Positions 40,701-49,093 of a DNA stretch of 64,000 nucleotides are shown piece after piece (position 1 is the first letter of the stretch; each line of letters opens with the position of its first letter). The stretch is from positions 62,001 to 126,000 of the forward strand of contig NZ_QICS01000005.1 in NCBI RefSeq assembly GCF_003201285.1, in the 5' to 3' direction. The notes below the pieces were generated by a model. That model was not told where the DNA came from, did no database searches, and saw nothing but the letters and a program-made list of their open reading frames with translations. The DNA is from Lachnotalea glycerini. Its GTDB lineage: Bacteria; Bacillota; Clostridia; Lachnospirales; Lachnospiraceae. Position numbers and translations under genes: made by a program.

Positions 40701-40755
40701 AAAATTAAAAAGCCATTGCCGTATAGGCATATGACACCACAATAGTGCATTTTCC

Positions 40756-40784
40756 ATAATAACATTCTACATAGATTATGTCAA
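40756..40784 (-). promoter_or_regulatory. rpoBC promoter
   Basis: Minus strand TTGACA (40779-40784), 17-bp spacer, TATTAT (40756-40761), about 210 bp upstream of the rpoB start. Confidence 0.8.
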
Positions 40785-41024
40785 TACTAATTACTAGAAA
40801 TATTTTTGCATTTTTTCTTGTACACAAAAAGCAAAACCTAATTTTCCCATTACCCTTATTCCTATTATCAACACGATTTTGCAATACTAAACAGTTCACT
40901 GCAAATATTTATAATCCAAATATAACGCCTAATGTTTTTACACTCTAACTCATACGCCTCTCTCACTTGTGTGCATTGTTGGCTTGAGTATTGTCCTTAT
41001 AGAAAATTCTTCTATTTGATAGAA

Positions 41025-41055
41025 CAAAAGACTCCCATTTTCCGGGAGTCTTTTG
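41025..41055 (-). terminator. Hairpin terminator between rplL and rpoB
   Basis: Perfect 12-bp stem CAAAAGACTCCC / GGGAGTCTTTTG with a 7-nt loop, starting 18 bp after the rplL stop. The T-tract lies partly within the stem, so read-through to rpoB is likely partial. Confidence 0.75.
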
Positions 41056-41073
41056 TATAATTGCTCTATCTTC

Positions 41074-41448
41074 TTATTTAAGAGTAACTTTCGCACCTTC
41101 AGCTTCAAGTTTTGCTTTGATTTCATCAGCTTCTGCTTTAGCAGCAGCTTCTTTAAGAACCTTAGGAGCTCCGTCAACTAATTCTTTAGCTTCTTTTAAG
41201 CCTAAACCAGTTGCTTCACGAACAACCTTGATTACTTTAACCTTGTTTGGTCCTACTTCTGTTAATTCAATATCAAACTCAGTTTTTTCTTCTGCTTCTG
41301 CTGCTGGACCTGCCGCTGCTGCAACTACAACACCTGCTGCTGCTGATACACCAAATTCTTCTTCACAAGCTTTTACTAATTCATTTAATTCTAATACTGA
41401 TAATTCTTTAATTGCTTCAATCATTTCTGCTGTTGTTAATTTTGCCAT
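41074..41448 (-). CDS. rplL: Ribosomal protein L7/L12
   Basis: A 124-residue stalk protein that recruits translational GTPases. N-terminal dimerisation part [33 protein letters not shown], Ala-rich hinge (about 42-58) and the conserved C-terminal domain [28 protein letters not shown] are visible. An in-frame TTG at 41463 overlaps the GGAGG site; ATG at 41448 is the start. The gap to rplJ is 45 bp. Confidence 0.98.
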   Translation of the reverse strand: MAKLTTAEMIEAIKELSVLELNELVKACEEEFGVSAAAGVVVAAAAGPAAEAEEKTEFDIELTEVGPNKVKVIKVVREATGLGLKEAKELVDGAPKVLKEAAAKAEADEIKAKLEAEGAKVTLK

Positions 41449-41493
41449 TTTATTTACCTCCAATTATTTTCGTTAAATTTAATTTACCACTAA

Positions 41494-41988
41494 CTACGCT
41501 TCTGCTTCTTTAGATTCTGCAATCTGTTTAATAACACGAGCAAAGTTCGTGATAGGTGACTGTATACTTCCAAGGAATTTCGAAAGAAGTTCTTCTCTTG
41601 ATGGAATTGTTGCAATCTGATTCATCGCTGCTGAATCATAATAATTGTCTTCTACAATACCTGCTACAATTTCTAATGCCGGAGCTTCTTTTGCAAATTT
41701 TGCTAAAATTCTAGCTGGAGCAGTTGCATCTGTTTTTGAAATTGCAATCGCATTTGGTCCTTCTAAATGCTTATCCAAAGCTTCACAAGAAGTTCCTTGA
41801 AAAGCTAATCTCATCATAGTATTTTTACAAACCTTGTAAGTAACCCCTGCTTCTCTTAACTGTTTACGAAGTTTTGTATCCTGCTCAACAGAGATTCCAC
41901 GATAGTTAACTAATACAACTGTCTGTGCGTCCTTAATACTTTCCGAAATCTGTTCTACGACTGGTTTTTTAAGTTCTACCTTTGCCAT
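41494..41988 (-). CDS. rplJ: Ribosomal protein L10
   Basis: A 164-residue L10 that anchors L7/L12 to the ribosome. The family start MAKVELKKPVVEQISESIKDAQTVVLVNYRGI and the C-terminal L12-binding helix FLGSIQSPITNFARVIKQIAES are present. It is the first gene of the second r-protein operon and is preceded by an L10-type leader with attenuator. In most Firmicutes it follows rplA directly, but here 9.3 kb separates them. AAGGAGGTGCAAGGTTA precedes ATG. Confidence 0.98.
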   Translation of the reverse strand: MAKVELKKPVVEQISESIKDAQTVVLVNYRGISVEQDTKLRKQLREAGVTYKVCKNTMMRLAFQGTSCEALDKHLEGPNAIAISKTDATAPARILAKFAKEAPALEIVAGIVEDNYYDSAAMNQIATIPSREELLSKFLGSIQSPITNFARVIKQIAESKEAEA

Positions 41989-42229
41989 TAACCTTGCACC
42001 TCCTTATAATATTTGAGCTCTTAATTCTCTTCTCGGCAAATGGTTGCTCTGCCATCAGCCTGATGCATCGCTGCTAAAGTACATATTCCATAGGAAAGAA
42101 CAGAGCGTCTGCTTGCAGACACTCTCGCGAGACACGTTTGTGAAGCAATTACTTCCTTATCTGTGTCTCTGCGATCCCCATGAGGGTTTATATACTAGGA
42201 AATTCATCAAAATTTCTAGTATATAAAAA
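41989..42229 (-). promoter_or_regulatory. Distal part of the rplJ leader, hairpin-rich
   Basis: No ORF is supported. The transcript would contain an AT-rich hairpin (arms about 42187-42204 and 42211-42227, TTTATATACTAG / CTAGTATATAAA-like with one bulged G), then several GC-rich hairpins including GTCTGC-TT-GCAGAC. These lie downstream of the attenuator and before the rplJ ribosome site. Confidence 0.5.
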
Positions 42230-42257
42230 AATCTCCTTGTTCGAAAACAAAGAGATT
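42224..42257 (-). terminator. Attenuator terminator in the rplJ leader
   Basis: Minus strand AATCTCTTTGTT-TTCG-AACAAGGAGATT followed by a T-run. It directly follows the L10-binding fold, as expected for L10-controlled premature termination. Confidence 0.8.
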
Positions 42258-42278
42258 ATATAATAAGTCAATGTAATT

Positions 42279-42354
42279 ATATAAGCATCCTCGGTAGGCA
42301 TTGTTATTTTACGCCTTACGGCACCTACTGTCTTCGGCAGTCAATTGCTTATAT
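42279..42354 (-). ncRNA. L10-type ribosomal leader (L10-L12 binding fold)
   Basis: ATATAAGCA / TGCTTATAT close a 76-nt fold that contains ACTGCCGAAGACAGTAGGTG and a later CCTACCGAGG, the conserved kink-turn elements of L10 leaders in bacteria. It begins at the predicted transcription start and is followed by an intrinsic terminator, so L10-L12 binding should reduce rplJL-rpoBC expression. Confidence 0.8.
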
Positions 42355-42383
42355 AGAATACCAACTGTTATTGAGTTTGTCAA
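42355..42383 (-). promoter_or_regulatory. rplJ promoter overlapping the upstream glycosyltransferase stop codon
   Basis: Minus strand TTGACA (42378-42383), 17-bp spacer, TATTCT (42355-42360). The -35 covers the TGA of the gene at 42380-43573. Confidence 0.8.
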
Positions 42384-43573
42384 GCACTTTCTTCACATTT
42401 TTGATTTTTTTCTACATATCGATAAACGCCCATTCCAATATCAAAGATTAAGAACAAAGTGGCAAAACTGTAAATAATAACAGGTACATTTACATATGCA
42501 GATAAAATAATAGAGTATGCACTAAACGAGATTAGTATCTGCAATAATGGAACATAAAATTTTTTAATATAGATAAAACCATAAATAACTGCTGTCACAT
42601 CTGCTACATAGGCATATCTTTCATGCATGAAAGGCAAAAAGCACATGGATATCAGAACAAACAACAAAAATAGCTGTACTATAAATTCCTTTGATAGATT
42701 TACTCTGCTTCTTGCAACATAATACATTACTATCATCATAAAACCTAACGTAAGCCAAATAGCTGCTGACGAATATACCTCTAAAAAATCGGTTGTTCCA
42801 ACAATTTGATAAATGTTCGGATATCCCAGGCTTAATTGCGGTGATTTATCCGCCTGAACAGCGTAAATTAAAATCAATTCCTTTAACGGTCTTCCCGCTA
42901 TCCATGCTGGAAAAATACCAAAGAAATACATTAAGGGCATAAACAGGAAATGCTTTAAATCCACCTTTTTTAACGCCCACAGCACGATAAGTGCCGGAAA
43001 TACAAAAAGTGACTGAAGCTTTAATGCAAATGCAATACCATAGAAAAGCATTCCCTTTGCAGGTCTATCATTCATAAGATGATAAATGGCACATAAAATG
43101 GCAGTAGTGTAGATTACATCACATTGTCCCCATAGGGCACTGTTATTTGCCACCGTTGGAGCAAGCATCATAATACTATAAATTCCAATCGCTTTCGTAC
43201 GGTTCTTAGTAATATCATATATGATAACTCCACTCATAATCGACATAATAATATCAAATAGTACTGAAACCATTTTAATACTGTATAATAATTTCACCGG
43301 CAAATAGCTTAGCATCAATACAATAAATACATATGCTGGAGTATAATCGTAAAAATCACCAGATAACCCTTTAAATCCCCCCATTTCTTTCATTTTCGCT
43401 ATCCATGGTTCCCAACTTGCAAAATAGTCCCATGTTTCATTGTCCCTCATGCAATATCTCATCATAAGTGTTACATATGTAATTCCAACAATAAGCAGAA
43501 TATGCAAAAAGGTTAATTTCATTTTTCCTATTTTAAATTCTTTATGAAGTAAATTAATCAAATATTGATCCAC
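42380..43573 (-). CDS. Gpi18-like mannosyltransferase (GT-C fold), gene 2 of a pair
   Basis: A 397-residue polytopic protein with about nine to ten hydrophobic helices. It has the three polar motifs shared with its relatives in this cluster: Asp49 in the first extracytoplasmic loop (TWDYF), WGQCD (148-152) and HERYAY near residue 320. These match the COG5542 group of mannosyltransferases related to Gpi18, which use lipid-linked sugars at the outer membrane face. It resembles the C-terminal half of the fused gene at 44913-47312 more than its direct neighbour. It starts 2 bp after the previous stop, and its own stop overlaps the rplJ promoter. Confidence 0.75.
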   Translation of the reverse strand: MDQYLINLLHKEFKIGKMKLTFLHILLIVGITYVTLMMRYCMRDNETWDYFASWEPWIAKMKEMGGFKGLSGDFYDYTPAYVFIVLMLSYLPVKLLYSIKMVSVLFDIIMSIMSGVIIYDITKNRTKAIGIYSIMMLAPTVANNSALWGQCDVIYTTAILCAIYHLMNDRPAKGMLFYGIAFALKLQSLFVFPALIVLWALKKVDLKHFLFMPLMYFFGIFPAWIAGRPLKELILIYAVQADKSPQLSLGYPNIYQIVGTTDFLEVYSSAAIWLTLGFMMIVMYYVARSRVNLSKEFIVQLFLLFVLISMCFLPFMHERYAYVADVTAVIYGFIYIKKFYVPLLQILISFSAYSIILSAYVNVPVIIYSFATLFLIFDIGMGVYRYVEKNQKCEESA

Positions 43574-43575
43574 TT

Positions 43576-44766
43576 CTACACCTCCTTATAGCTTATTGAA
43601 TTGGCGTTTACATATTTGAATATATAAATTCCAAAGTCCAGAATTAAAAATAATAACATAAAAGAATAAATCCAAAATGGTGCCATTCTGTTATCTGATA
43701 AGCAGGATTGATATGCCCCATAAGAAACAAGAACATGTATTATCGGTATATATAGCTTTCTTATATTTACCAGTCCCACTATAATCGTTAAAATTCCGGC
43801 TATATAGCCATATCTCTCATGCATATATGGTAAAAAGTACACCGTAACCATAGAAATATATAAGAATATATCAATCATATGAGCCTTGCTGACATGATAA
43901 ATTTTGTAAGCTAAATAAAACATAATGCACATTAAAATTCCAAGTGTAAACCACATAGCCGCTGGGCCATAATAATCATAATATGGCTCAATACCAATTA
44001 ATTCATACAAGCCTGGCCAATTCATTTCAAGGTAAACCTGTTCTTTCGCTTGTACCATATAAATTCCAAGCGTTGCTGCAAAACTTTTTCCAGTAATAAC
44101 AGCCGGAAGAAGGCTGATAAAATAAATAATTGGAATGCACAGAAAATGCCTGATTTTCACCTTTCCTTTTGCCCACAATATAATATATGCTGGCAGTATG
44201 AAGAGTGCCTGCATTTTAAAAGCAAATGCAATACCAAGAAGTATCATAGACAGTAACGACTTATCATTTAGTATACAATAAATTGATAATATCACAAAGA
44301 ATGCATAAATTGCATCACATTGTCCCCACATGGAGCCATTTGCAACAATGGTAGGAAGTATCCATGCAGCCGCATAGGCAATCATAGTACGAAATTTGCT
44401 TTTTGTCAGATTAAATACAATTATTGCAACTGTAATTGCTATTAAAATATCAAAAATCACTGATACAAGTTTAATTCCAGTCAATGGATTTATTTTAGAC
44501 AGCGCAATCAAATACAAAACTATCATATAGGGTGGATTGTAATTATAAAAGTCACCCTTTAAAGCACCAAACCCATTAGCTTTAAATTCATTAATCCATG
44601 GCTCCAAAAACACAGTGAAATCGCCAGTAACTACAGATTTAAGACTCATACGCATCATGAATCCACTAATGCTAATTCCAAGTAAAAAAATCATGTCTAT
44701 TATCGTAAATTCTACAGATCCAATTTTATATTTCTTAAAAATCATATTTCTTAAAAATTTATCCAT
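43576..44766 (-). CDS. Gpi18-like mannosyltransferase (GT-C fold), gene 1 of a pair
   Basis: A 396-residue polytopic protein of the same family. Motifs: Asp49 in KSVVTGDFTVFL, NYNPPY at about 75-80, WGQCD (147-151) and MHERYGY. It aligns by eye along its full length with the N-terminal half of the fused gene at 44913-47312 (shared KSVVT, GFGALK, DFYNYNPPYM, NPLTGIK). A start four codons upstream overlaps GGAGG, so MDKFLRNM at 44766 is used. The promoter is TTTACA-N16-TATAAT (44828-44855). The 2-bp gap to the next gene implies tight coupling and perhaps a heteromeric enzyme. Confidence 0.75.
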   Translation of the reverse strand: MDKFLRNMIFKKYKIGSVEFTIIDMIFLLGISISGFMMRMSLKSVVTGDFTVFLEPWINEFKANGFGALKGDFYNYNPPYMIVLYLIALSKINPLTGIKLVSVIFDILIAITVAIIVFNLTKSKFRTMIAYAAAWILPTIVANGSMWGQCDAIYAFFVILSIYCILNDKSLLSMILLGIAFAFKMQALFILPAYIILWAKGKVKIRHFLCIPIIYFISLLPAVITGKSFAATLGIYMVQAKEQVYLEMNWPGLYELIGIEPYYDYYGPAAMWFTLGILMCIMFYLAYKIYHVSKAHMIDIFLYISMVTVYFLPYMHERYGYIAGILTIIVGLVNIRKLYIPIIHVLVSYGAYQSCLSDNRMAPFWIYSFMLLFLILDFGIYIFKYVNANSISYKEV

Positions 44767-44827
44767 TCTAACCTCCATTACAATTTTAAATATTAAATGC
44801 TTCCTAATTTAACCAGAGCATTATTTC

Positions 44828-44855
44828 ATTATAACATTTTTTAATTAATTGTAAA
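44828..44855 (-). promoter_or_regulatory. Promoter of the mannosyltransferase pair
   Basis: Minus strand TTTACA (44850-44855), 16-bp spacer, TATAAT (44828-44833). Confidence 0.65.
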
Positions 44856-44912
44856 TTCCATTATTTAACGAAAATGTAAAAAGAACTTTTTCTTTAAATT
44901 AGCAAAATTATT

Positions 44913-47312
44913 TTACTGGCTTGTAACAAGTTTGGATATTTGATTTTTTTTCACATATCGGCAAACATCTTTCCCTATATCAAAAACTAAATAAAGGGTA
45001 AGAAAGCTGTGTACAATAATTGGAACATTAATATATTCCGCCAGCACAAGTGAATATGCACTAAAAGAAATGAAAATTTGCAATATCGGAATGTAAAACT
45101 TTTCTTTTTTTGTAAAAGCAAACAGGACTGCTATTATATCAACTATATAGGCATAGCTTTCTTTCATAAATGGTAAAAAACATACCGAAATCAATAAAAA
45201 TATCAAAAACAGTTGTACTACAAATTCTTTTGTCACATTGATTCTGCTTCCGCTGACATAAAACATAATCCCCATCATAATTCCAAGCGTAAGCCAAATT
45301 CCTGAGACAGAATAAACCTCTACAAAATCATTTGTTCCCAATATTTGATAAATATTCGGATAGGAAAGACTAAGCGTTGGCAATTTTGTTATTTTTAGAA
45401 TTTCTGTCAGAACTAATTTTGAAAATGGAATACCTGAAATTATAGCAGGCAATATCCCAATGAAATACATCAATGGTATAAACAAAAAATGTTTTAAATT
45501 AATTTTCTTTAAAAGCCCTAAGACCATCAGCGCAGGAAACACAAATAAAGACTGCAGATTCATCATAAAAGCGATACCGTAAAAAAACATACCCTTAGCA
45601 GGCTTGCCCTTATTAATAAAATAAATAGTACAAAGTATAGCAACTGCACATACTACTTCAAATCTACTGCACATAGCGCTGTTAATTACCACCGTGGGGA
45701 TAAACAGCATAATACTGTAGATTCCTATTGTCTTTGTGTTATTTTTAGTTATGTCATAAATAATTGCCCCACTCATAATTGCCATAATGAAATCAAATAT
45801 AATCAAAATAGCCTTGACTGAATATAGTAATTTAACTGGCAGATAGCTTAATAAATAAAAGGCTATAATATAAATAGGGATATAATCGTTTAAGCTTTTT
45901 ATAAAGTCATTCAAGCTATTTGCATCTTTCATTGCGGCAATTATTGGTGACCAATATTCATTAAATCCACTTTCCTGATAATCAATAAAACAAAATCTCA
46001 TAACCAGACCAACAACCGAAACGCCCAAAATCAGCAAAAGATGTAAAAAAGTTACTTGCATTTTACCAAATCTGTATTCTTTATGAAGCAAGTCAATTAA
46101 ACATTGATCAAATGTCTTTGACTCATTGCTTTGATATGCCAGCTTCTCTTTATTTATATCCTTAAATATATAAATCCCATAATCAATAATAATATAAAAC
46201 AACATAAACGAATACACCCAAAAAGGTACTATTCTATGATCAGACAGCCACGCCTGATAAGCTCCATAAGAAGCTATCACATGCAGAACCGGTATATAAA
46301 GCTTCTTCGTATTAATTACTCCAACAATGATTGCTATTATTCCTCCAACGTAACCATATCTTTCGTGCATATGAGGAAGAAAATATAAAGCAACCATTGC
46401 TATATAAAAGAATGTATCTATCATTCTTCTTTTAGTCACTTCATAATTCTTATAGGCCAGATAAAACATAACACACATTAGTATTCCAACTACAAAGCAC
46501 ATTGCTGCAATGCCATAATGTTCATAAAAAGAGTCCACTCCAAAGATTTCGTATAGTCCCGGCCAGTTATAAGATAACTCACTTCCATCCTTTGTCTGAC
46601 CCACGTATAAGCCTATCGTATCGAGAAAGCTTTTTCCCGCAAAAACGGCTGGCAACAGGCTGATAAAATACATGAGAGGGATGTTAAGAAAATGAATTAA
46701 TTTAACCTTTCTTTTAGACCATAATATTAAAAATGCGGGCAAAATAAATAAGCTCTGCATTTTAAAGCCAAATGCAATACCATAAAAAATCATTGACTTA
46801 CCTGGTTTTTCTTTCAATATATAGTAAATAGCCAACATAATAAAGGAGGTGTATATGGAATCACATTGCCCCCACATAGCTCCATTTGCTACTACGGTAG
46901 GCAGCATCCACGCCGCTCCAAATGCAATCATAGTATGTTGCTTGCTTTTTGTTATGTTCTTAACGATTGCAGCAACTGTAACTGCTATTATAATATCAAA
47001 AAAGCAGGATACTACCTTTATTCCAGTGAGTGGATTGACTTTCAGAACCGAAATGAAATACAAAATTACCATGTACGGTGGATTATAATTATAAAAATCT
47101 TCCTTCAAAGCACCAAATCCATTGATTTTTAACTCTCCTACCCACCGTTCCAGAAAATAGGAATAATCTACTGTAACCACTGATTTAAGACTAATACGCA
47201 TCATAAAGCCGCTCAAAATAATTCCTGCCAAAAATATTAAATCAAGAATACGATATTCCATCCCTGCCAGCTTTATCTTCTTATATAAAAAGTTCCTTAG
47301 TTTCTTATCCAT
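44913..47312 (-). CDS. Tandem fusion of two Gpi18-like mannosyltransferases; second half degenerate
   Basis: A 799-residue protein, twice the usual length. Residues 1-395 match the single-domain protein at 43576-44766 (Asp49, NYNPPYM, WGQCD 147-151, HERY 316-319). Residues 400-799 match the protein at 42380-43573 (LIDLLHKEYRFGKM, LSYLPVKLLYSVK, IIYDITKN, YPNIYQILGT). In the second half the polar motifs are replaced: the loop Asp is Gly449, WGQCD is CSRFE (548-552) and HERY is KESY (717-720). The first half is probably catalytic, and the second a structural or regulatory pseudo-enzyme. ATG at 47312 follows AAAGGAG; a longer frame reaches 47342. Confidence 0.78.
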   Translation of the reverse strand: MDKKLRNFLYKKIKLAGMEYRILDLIFLAGIILSGFMMRISLKSVVTVDYSYFLERWVGELKINGFGALKEDFYNYNPPYMVILYFISVLKVNPLTGIKVVSCFFDIIIAVTVAAIVKNITKSKQHTMIAFGAAWMLPTVVANGAMWGQCDSIYTSFIMLAIYYILKEKPGKSMIFYGIAFGFKMQSLFILPAFLILWSKRKVKLIHFLNIPLMYFISLLPAVFAGKSFLDTIGLYVGQTKDGSELSYNWPGLYEIFGVDSFYEHYGIAAMCFVVGILMCVMFYLAYKNYEVTKRRMIDTFFYIAMVALYFLPHMHERYGYVGGIIAIIVGVINTKKLYIPVLHVIASYGAYQAWLSDHRIVPFWVYSFMLFYIIIDYGIYIFKDINKEKLAYQSNESKTFDQCLIDLLHKEYRFGKMQVTFLHLLLILGVSVVGLVMRFCFIDYQESGFNEYWSPIIAAMKDANSLNDFIKSLNDYIPIYIIAFYLLSYLPVKLLYSVKAILIIFDFIMAIMSGAIIYDITKNNTKTIGIYSIMLFIPTVVINSAMCSRFEVVCAVAILCTIYFINKGKPAKGMFFYGIAFMMNLQSLFVFPALMVLGLLKKINLKHFLFIPLMYFIGILPAIISGIPFSKLVLTEILKITKLPTLSLSYPNIYQILGTNDFVEVYSVSGIWLTLGIMMGIMFYVSGSRINVTKEFVVQLFLIFLLISVCFLPFMKESYAYIVDIIAVLFAFTKKEKFYIPILQIFISFSAYSLVLAEYINVPIIVHSFLTLYLVFDIGKDVCRYVKKNQISKLVTSQ

Positions 47313-47365
47313 TCTATTTCTCCTTTGTAAAGCACTTGCCATATAATAAATTGAGCAACGTTCTA

Positions 47366-47395
47366 ATTATATAATAATATCTCCTCATTTGTAAA
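47366..47395 (-). promoter_or_regulatory. Promoter of the fused mannosyltransferase gene
   Basis: Minus strand TTTACA (47390-47395), 18-bp spacer, TATAAT (47366-47371). Confidence 0.65.
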
Positions 47396-47424
47396 TCTTA
47401 TATTTCCTATTTTTTACTTTTTAA

Positions 47425-47454
47425 TTGTATTGTAAGATTTATTTATGATATGAT
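47425..47454 (+). promoter_or_regulatory. Promoter of the rightward glycosyltransferase genes
   Basis: Plus strand TTGTAT (47425-47430), 18-bp spacer, TATGAT (47449-47454), divergent from the promoter at 47366-47395. Confidence 0.5.
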
Positions 47455-47487
47455 ACTCTATATTAAATTAATACAAGGAGATTTATT

Positions 47488-49077
47488 ATGCATAAGTTAA
47501 AATATAATTCAAAACATAATTTTAAATTTAGCTATCTGATAACAAACTATAATTTATTACTAATTTTGGTTTTAATCATCGGGTTCGTAGTACGCTTATA
47601 TCACCTTGGCTCTCTTCCTATCGGACTGAATCAAGACGAGGCCTATGCTGGTTACGAAGCCTATTCACTTTTAAATTACGGCATGGACTCTCACGGATAT
47701 GTAAATCCTGTTTATTTTATTTCTTGGGGAAGTGGCATGAATGTATTATATAGCTATCTTACGATTCCTTTTTTATTATTAACAGGGAATCATCTTACTG
47801 TATTTGCCATTCGTCTGCCTCAGGCAGTTTTTTCATGTCTGGCCTTAATCGCTTTTTACTTTTTATTAAAAAAACTATTTTCTAACAAATGGAAAGCACT
47901 CTTGGGGCTTTTTGTATTCGCCGTTACGCCTTGGCATATCATGCTGTCTCATTGGGGTCTTGAATCCAATATTGCTCCATCTTTTTTACTATTTGGACTT
48001 TTATTTTGGATTATGGGTATGGAAAATTCCAAATTTTTTATATTATCTGCCCTCATGTACGGCTTGTCCCTTTATGCATATGCTCCTTTATGGATGGCTG
48101 TTCCTGTTATTTTGTTGCTTCAATTTTCATATAGTGTCTATTGCAAAAAATTCAAGTGGGATAAATTGTTTTTTCTTGCTGTTGTTCTGTTGTTTATTTT
48201 AGCATTGCCACTGATACTCTTCTTATTAATTAACAATGGATTTTTGCCCGAAATTAAAACGGGACTGATATCTATACCTAAATTGCTTGAGTATCGGGGT
48301 GGAGAAATTTCATTGAGCAATATCCAACTATCTGCTTATAATTTTTATAATTTACTTGCAACACAAAATGATAATTTAATTTGGAATTCTACCACTGAAT
48401 TTGGCTTGTATTACAAATTCAGTATAGTTTTTATTGTAATTGGACTCTGTTCAATTTCAAAAACGGCCATTCGCAGTATAAAAGCCAAAAGCTATAATCC
48501 GCGCACCTTTATATTTTGCAATGTTTTGGTGAGCATTATTTTTGCTTTGCTAATCAGCAATATTAACGTTAACAAAATAAATATGATACATATTCCACTG
48601 CTTATATGCTGTGTGCAAGGTATAATTACAGCCTCCTCTTTCTTAAAAAGACCTATTTACTCTTATGTAATATTCGCCTATTTGGTATGTTTTATTGCAT
48701 TTTTTTCTTTTTATAATACAATATATAATGTCTACATACAGGAACCATTTCAATATGGAGTAGAAGATTCTGTAAATGCTGCCCTATCCAGAACAACTTC
48801 CAAAATCTATATAAACAGTAATATATTTTATTCCAATGTGCTGTTTGCTACCAAAATACCTGTTACTGACTATTTAGCAACCGTAAAGTATAATCCTGAA
48901 TTGTCTGTAGATTCTACACCGGTTTCTTTTGATAAATTTGTATTTGGATATAATGTTGAATTCTTGGATAATAATTATGTTTATATCATTAGTAATGACG
49001 ATATCAGTTATTTTACTGAAAAAGGTTTTGTTATTGAAAGCTACGGCAACTATTCTGTTGCCTATTATGAAAATTAA
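47488..49077 (+). CDS. Membrane glycosyltransferase, ArnT/PMT-like (GT-C fold)
   Basis: A 529-residue polytopic protein with about ten to eleven hydrophobic segments and a C-terminal extracytoplasmic part (about 430-529). The first loop shows LGSLPIGLNQDEAYAGYEAYSLL, the DE motif of PMT/ArnT-type transferases that use polyprenyl-phosphate sugars. The segment FAVTPWHIMLSHWGLESN is also typical of this group. Donor and acceptor are unknown; a cell-surface polymer or lipid is likely. AAGGAG precedes the ATG. The next gene begins 16 bp later, so the two form an operon transcribed against the flanking ribosomal genes. Confidence 0.78.
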   Translation: MHKLKYNSKHNFKFSYLITNYNLLLILVLIIGFVVRLYHLGSLPIGLNQDEAYAGYEAYSLLNYGMDSHGYVNPVYFISWGSGMNVLYSYLTIPFLLLTGNHLTVFAIRLPQAVFSCLALIAFYFLLKKLFSNKWKALLGLFVFAVTPWHIMLSHWGLESNIAPSFLLFGLLFWIMGMENSKFFILSALMYGLSLYAYAPLWMAVPVILLLQFSYSVYCKKFKWDKLFFLAVVLLFILALPLILFLLINNGFLPEIKTGLISIPKLLEYRGGEISLSNIQLSAYNFYNLLATQNDNLIWNSTTEFGLYYKFSIVFIVIGLCSISKTAIRSIKAKSYNPRTFIFCNVLVSIIFALLISNINVNKINMIHIPLLICCVQGIITASSFLKRPIYSYVIFAYLVCFIAFFSFYNTIYNVYIQEPFQYGVEDSVNAALSRTTSKIYINSNIFYSNVLFATKIPVTDYLATVKYNPELSVDSTPVSFDKFVFGYNVEFLDNNYVYIISNDDISYFTEKGFVIESYGNYSVAYYEN

Positions 49078-49093
49078 TGAAAGGATTTTTTAC

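Noticed and set aside
40950-41177. Leftward frame of 75 codons next to rplL
   Set aside because: It overlaps rplL in another frame and has Lys/Leu-rich low-complexity content with no ribosome site; it is a shadow.
48929-49093. Longer N-terminus for the GT39-like protein
   Set aside because: It lies fully inside the upstream gene in another frame, and a good ribosome site precedes the ATG at 49094.
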